35,685 nt of DNA from positions 1-35,685 of the forward strand of contig JAIOPV010000085.1 in the NCBI GenBank assembly GCA_021413735.1, in the 5' to 3' direction. A program made the translations under genes and the position numbers. The DNA comes from Planctomycetota bacterium (GTDB lineage Bacteria; Planctomycetota; Planctomycetia; Gemmatales; Gemmataceae). The notes below the pieces were generated by a model that was given only the letters and a program-made list of their open reading frames with translations, was not told where the DNA came from and made no database searches. This document shows positions 33,151 to 35,685 of the stretch, one piece after another (position 1 is the stretch's first letter; every line of letters starts with the position of its first letter).

Positions 33151-33930
33151 ATGGCGTCGGTTTCCGGTCGCCGAAAGTCGTTGTCGCCGCCGCGTCGCTT
33201 GATCTGCGACCTGCTGCGGGCATCGAGCAAAATTCCGATCATCACGTTCGAGAGGCGAATGGATTTGTCGCCGGTCGTGGCGGCACGCGCTTGTGTGAGC
33301 CGTGCGCCGTCGTGGGCGTTGTTGTTCGTGAAGGCGTTCGGGTTGGTTGCGGCTCGTCGTCAGGAGTTGCGTCGGGCGTACTTGCCGTTGCCCTGGCCAC
33401 ACTTGTGGGAAGCAGATGCGAGCAGCGCGTCGGTTGCCGTGGAACGGGAATATCAGGGCGAACCGTGCGTGTTTTTTGGGCTGGTAACTTCCCCCGAAAC
33501 GCGGCCTCTTTCGGAGTTGATGGAAAAGCTGGAAGACTGGAGGACTAAGCCGGTTCACGAGATATCCAACTTCCGGCGTTCGCTGCGGTATGCATCGTAT
33601 CCGCTGCTGGCACGTCGTTTCCTCTGGTGGTATGCGACGTCGTGGTTTGGCAAAGTGAAGGCTCGCAACTTCGGCACATTCGGTGTGAGTCTGACGGGTG
33701 CGTCTGGTGCGACCGCAACGAACCTGATCTGCCCGCTGACGACGAGCTTGAACTGTGGCGTGATTCAGCCGGATGGCACGGTCGATGTGCGATTGCATTT
33801 CGACCATCGCGTGATGGATGGAATGCCCGCAGCGCGTGCACTGGCGGAACTCGAAGAAGTGCTGCGAACCGAAATTGTGGCTGAAATGTTGAATGAAACT
33901 GTCACGAGGGCCGTTGAAGTTGGTGTTTGA
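33151..33930 (+). CDS. Stand-alone 2-oxoacid dehydrogenase acyltransferase (E2) domain protein
   Basis: A 259-residue protein resembling the catalytic domain of E2 acyltransferases (chloramphenicol-acetyltransferase fold). The catalytic HxxxDG motif is present at 219-224 (HRVMDG), preceded by VDVRLHFDHR, and followed by a helix AARALAELEEVL. Upstream parts also fit: KIPIITFERRMDLSPV, LLFVKAFGLVAARRQELRR, FGTFGVSLTG. There is no lipoyl domain and no E3-binding domain, and no E1 or E3 gene nearby, so it is not part of a normal dehydrogenase complex. The ATG at 33151 is preceded by GAGGG. It may use another acyl donor. Confidence 0.85.
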   Translation: MASVSGRRKSLSPPRRLICDLLRASSKIPIITFERRMDLSPVVAARACVSRAPSWALLFVKAFGLVAARRQELRRAYLPLPWPHLWEADASSASVAVEREYQGEPCVFFGLVTSPETRPLSELMEKLEDWRTKPVHEISNFRRSLRYASYPLLARRFLWWYATSWFGKVKARNFGTFGVSLTGASGATATNLICPLTTSLNCGVIQPDGTVDVRLHFDHRVMDGMPAARALAELEEVLRTEIVAEMLNETVTRAVEVGV

Positions 33931-33965
33931 TTCGCGGAAGCCATCATTTTCCATGAGGAAGTCAG

Positions 33966-34925
33966 ATGCGTCCTCTCCTCGGTGTGGTTCTGTTCTGCTC
34001 AATTCTTCCGGCGGCCCGAGGTGACGACGCAGAGGATGATGTTGTCAAACTCGTTGAGAAGCTTCGCGGCAGTGTGACGCGGGACGACAAACGACCCGGT
34101 AAGCCCGTCGTCGAAGTGTATCTGCGGGCTCGCGAGGGAACCGCCGCAGTGCTGAAGAACCTTGCCCAACTCAAGAACCTGACAAATCTTGACGTGTCCG
34201 AGACAGATGTGACGGATGGGGCGTTGAAAGACATCGCCCAACTTACGAAGCTCACTCACCTCACGTTGGATCACAGTCGGGTGACCGATGCGGGGTTGAA
34301 GGAACTTGCGTCGCTCACGAACCTCACAGAACTCAGTCTGCCGTGGACCGCTGTGACAGGCACGGGTTTGAAAGAACTTGCACCTCTCACAAAACTTACG
34401 CACCTCGATCTTCACTCCGCCAAACTGACCGACGAAGGGATGAAGAGACTCGTATCACTCAAAAGCCTCACCAATCTCAATTTGAGCGGCTCGCAGGTGA
34501 CAGACGAGGGGCTGAAAGAACTCGCAGCGCTCACAAAACTCACTCACTTGGAGTTGAACGGCACCCCTGTGAAAGACGCAGGTATGAAACATATCGCGTC
34601 ACTCAAAGCCCTCACCCACTTGGCTCTGAACGGCACAAAGGTGACCGACGCAGGATTGATGGAACTCACCGCACTCAAGAATCTGAACCATCTCGGCTTG
34701 AGCTTCACCCCGGTGACAGACGCCGGGCTAAAGGACATCGGCCGACTTGCAGCTCTCACGGAACTCTATTTGAATTTCAACCAAGTGACGGACGTGGGGT
34801 TGAAAGAACTCGCGGGGCTGAAAAATCTCACGACCCTCCAAATTGTCGGCACCAAGGTGACGGATGCGGGCATCCTGGAACTGCAAAAGGCACTTCCAAA
34901 ATGCAAGATAAGAACCACAAAGTAA
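33966..34925 (+). CDS. Secreted leucine-rich repeat protein
   Basis: A 319-residue exported protein. Signal peptide at 1-19 (MRPLLGVVLFCSILPAARG). From about residue 55 to the end there are about ten repeats of 24 residues with the pattern LxxLTxLxLxxTxVTDxGLKELA, of the cysteine-poor planctomycete LRR type. Such proteins form a curved binding surface. GAGGAAG sits shortly before the ATG, 35 bases after the acyltransferase stop, so the two may be co-transcribed. It converges with the O-acyltransferase gene with only 16 bases between the stops. Confidence 0.9.
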   Translation: MRPLLGVVLFCSILPAARGDDAEDDVVKLVEKLRGSVTRDDKRPGKPVVEVYLRAREGTAAVLKNLAQLKNLTNLDVSETDVTDGALKDIAQLTKLTHLTLDHSRVTDAGLKELASLTNLTELSLPWTAVTGTGLKELAPLTKLTHLDLHSAKLTDEGMKRLVSLKSLTNLNLSGSQVTDEGLKELAALTKLTHLELNGTPVKDAGMKHIASLKALTHLALNGTKVTDAGLMELTALKNLNHLGLSFTPVTDAGLKDIGRLAALTELYLNFNQVTDVGLKELAGLKNLTTLQIVGTKVTDAGILELQKALPKCKIRTTK

Positions 34926-34941
34926 AGCGTCGACCGGGCGT

Positions 34942-35685
34942 TCAAAACTGGAAGTAGATGAACGGCGGTTTCGTGCCGCTGGGGGCGATCAGCACCGCAA
35001 GCGTGATCGTCGCAAAGCGCACGCCCCATACTGCTCCCGTCGCGAACGCACCACGAAGTTCGCCCGGCCGTGATGCAAGGCGTTTGCCAGCGTCCGCCGC
35101 ACACATCAGCGAGACATATAGCCCCAACGCGAGCCACACAGCCGGGTCGCACCACGGTCCACCCCACATCTTCGACGGATCGCACTCCACCCACTTCCGC
35201 ACGCACGCCACGCTATCCGCGAACACTGTCAGCCTGAAGAAACACCACGCTAAGCACACGCAATGGAAGGTCAGCACGATGGCGATCCCGTGCCACAGCA
35301 ATCGCGCCCAACCGGTGCGTGCGTTCAGCCACTCGGCAGGTCGCGATCCGCTCCACTGTCGATGCAGAATTAGGAAACTGCCGTGCAGTCCGCCCCATAC
35401 CAGGAACGACCAGTTCGCACCGTGCCACAGGCCGCCGAGAAGCATCGTCAGCATCAGATTCAACTGCGTGCGGAAGCGGCCATGACGGTTGCCGCCGAGC
35501 GGAATGTAGACGTAATCCCGCAGGAACCGCGAGAGCGTCATGTGCCAGCGTCGCCAGAAATCGGTGACTGACGTGGCGAGATACGGGCTGTTGAAGTTCT
35601 CCGGCCAGCGATAGCCGAACAGCATCCCGAAACCGCGGGCCATGTCGGTGTAGGCCGAGAAATCGAAGTAGATTTGCAGCGCGTA
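34942..35685 (-). CDS. MBOAT O-acyltransferase (AlgI-like), 5' end outside window
   Basis: The C-terminal 247 residues of a membrane-bound O-acyltransferase; the frame is open to the window edge. It starts within YALQIYFDFSAYTDMARG, a conserved MBOAT/AlgI phrase, and continues with NFNSPYLATSVTDFWRRWHMTLS in pattern, FLRDYVYIPLGGNRHG, and LGGLWHGANWSFLVWGGLHG, which includes the conserved catalytic His (LWHGANW). Several membrane segments follow to the C-terminus. Relatives acetylate exported polysaccharides such as alginate. The partner SGNH/AlgJ-type protein, if any, is not in the window. Confidence 0.93.
   Translation of the reverse strand, partial: YALQIYFDFSAYTDMARGFGMLFGYRWPENFNSPYLATSVTDFWRRWHMTLSRFLRDYVYIPLGGNRHGRFRTQLNLMLTMLLGGLWHGANWSFLVWGGLHGSFLILHRQWSGSRPAEWLNARTGWARLLWHGIAIVLTFHCVCLAWCFFRLTVFADSVACVRKWVECDPSKMWGGPWCDPAVWLALGLYVSLMCAADAGKRLASRPGELRGAFATGAVWGVRFATITLAVLIAPSGTKPPFIYFQF

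Noticed and set aside
34150-34900. Tandem DNA repeat as a mobile or satellite element
   Set aside because: The 72-base periodicity follows the 24-residue leucine-rich repeats of the coding sequence and needs no other explanation.

Overview
The window looks like chromosomal DNA of a planctomycete, most probably a member of the Gemmataceae (Gemmata-like). This rests on gene content: a DUF1501 protein and a DUF1549/DUF1553 planctomycete cytochrome, a TIGR02996 repeat-companion protein with leucine-rich repeats, a DUF1111 di-haem protein, a kinase with a membrane anchor and repeat-like tail, an H1-like Lys/Ala/Pro-rich protein, and many secreted proline-rich proteins of no known function. The DNA is GC-rich. 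I saw no tRNA, rRNA, CRISPR array, prophage or insertion sequence. The family names come from memory of the sequences, not from a search.

Layout. 0.1-6.5 kb (plus strand): di-haem DUF1111 protein, small membrane protein, large secreted protein, DUF3467 protein behind a structured leader, a DUF6348-like protein whose 3' end may be frameshifted, and transcription terminator Rho with an unusual proline-rich insertion. 6.5-8.6 kb (minus): a two-gene unit with a Wza-like export lipoprotein and a proline-rich lipoprotein. 8.9-9.3 kb: the H1-like protein. 9.4-12.8 kb (minus): an OmpR-type response regulator and a histidine kinase with a very large sensor region. 13-16.1 kb (minus): a DUF4139 protein and a von Willebrand A protein, separated by a perfect nested palindrome. 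16.4-19.3 kb (plus): two tandem paralogous secreted proteins, the second ending in a DUF11 domain.

19.4-23.3 kb (minus): an unknown protein, then a kinase-like protein translationally coupled to an ABC-3 metal permease. 23.9-25.9 kb (plus): two divergent small paralogues and an unknown membrane-anchored protein. 26.0-29.6 kb (minus): a compact run of DUF1501, TIGR02996/LRR, ankyrin and zinc-ribbon genes. 29.9-30.7 kb (plus): an ECF-like sigma factor. 30.8-33.0 kb (minus): the DUF1549/DUF1553 cytochrome. 33.2-34.9 kb (plus): a stand-alone E2-type acyltransferase domain and a secreted LRR protein. The right edge holds the 3' part of an MBOAT (AlgI-like) O-acyltransferase that runs off the window.

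The most unusual items are the kinase-like protein, which lacks three signature residues (alpha-C Glu to Gln, HRD to HGD, DFG to NLG) and is coupled to a metal permease; the proline-rich insertion at the Q-loop of Rho; and at least four families of intergenic palindromic or inverted repeats lying between genes, one of which contains the stop codons of two convergent genes. I did not find a clear new defence or metabolic system.
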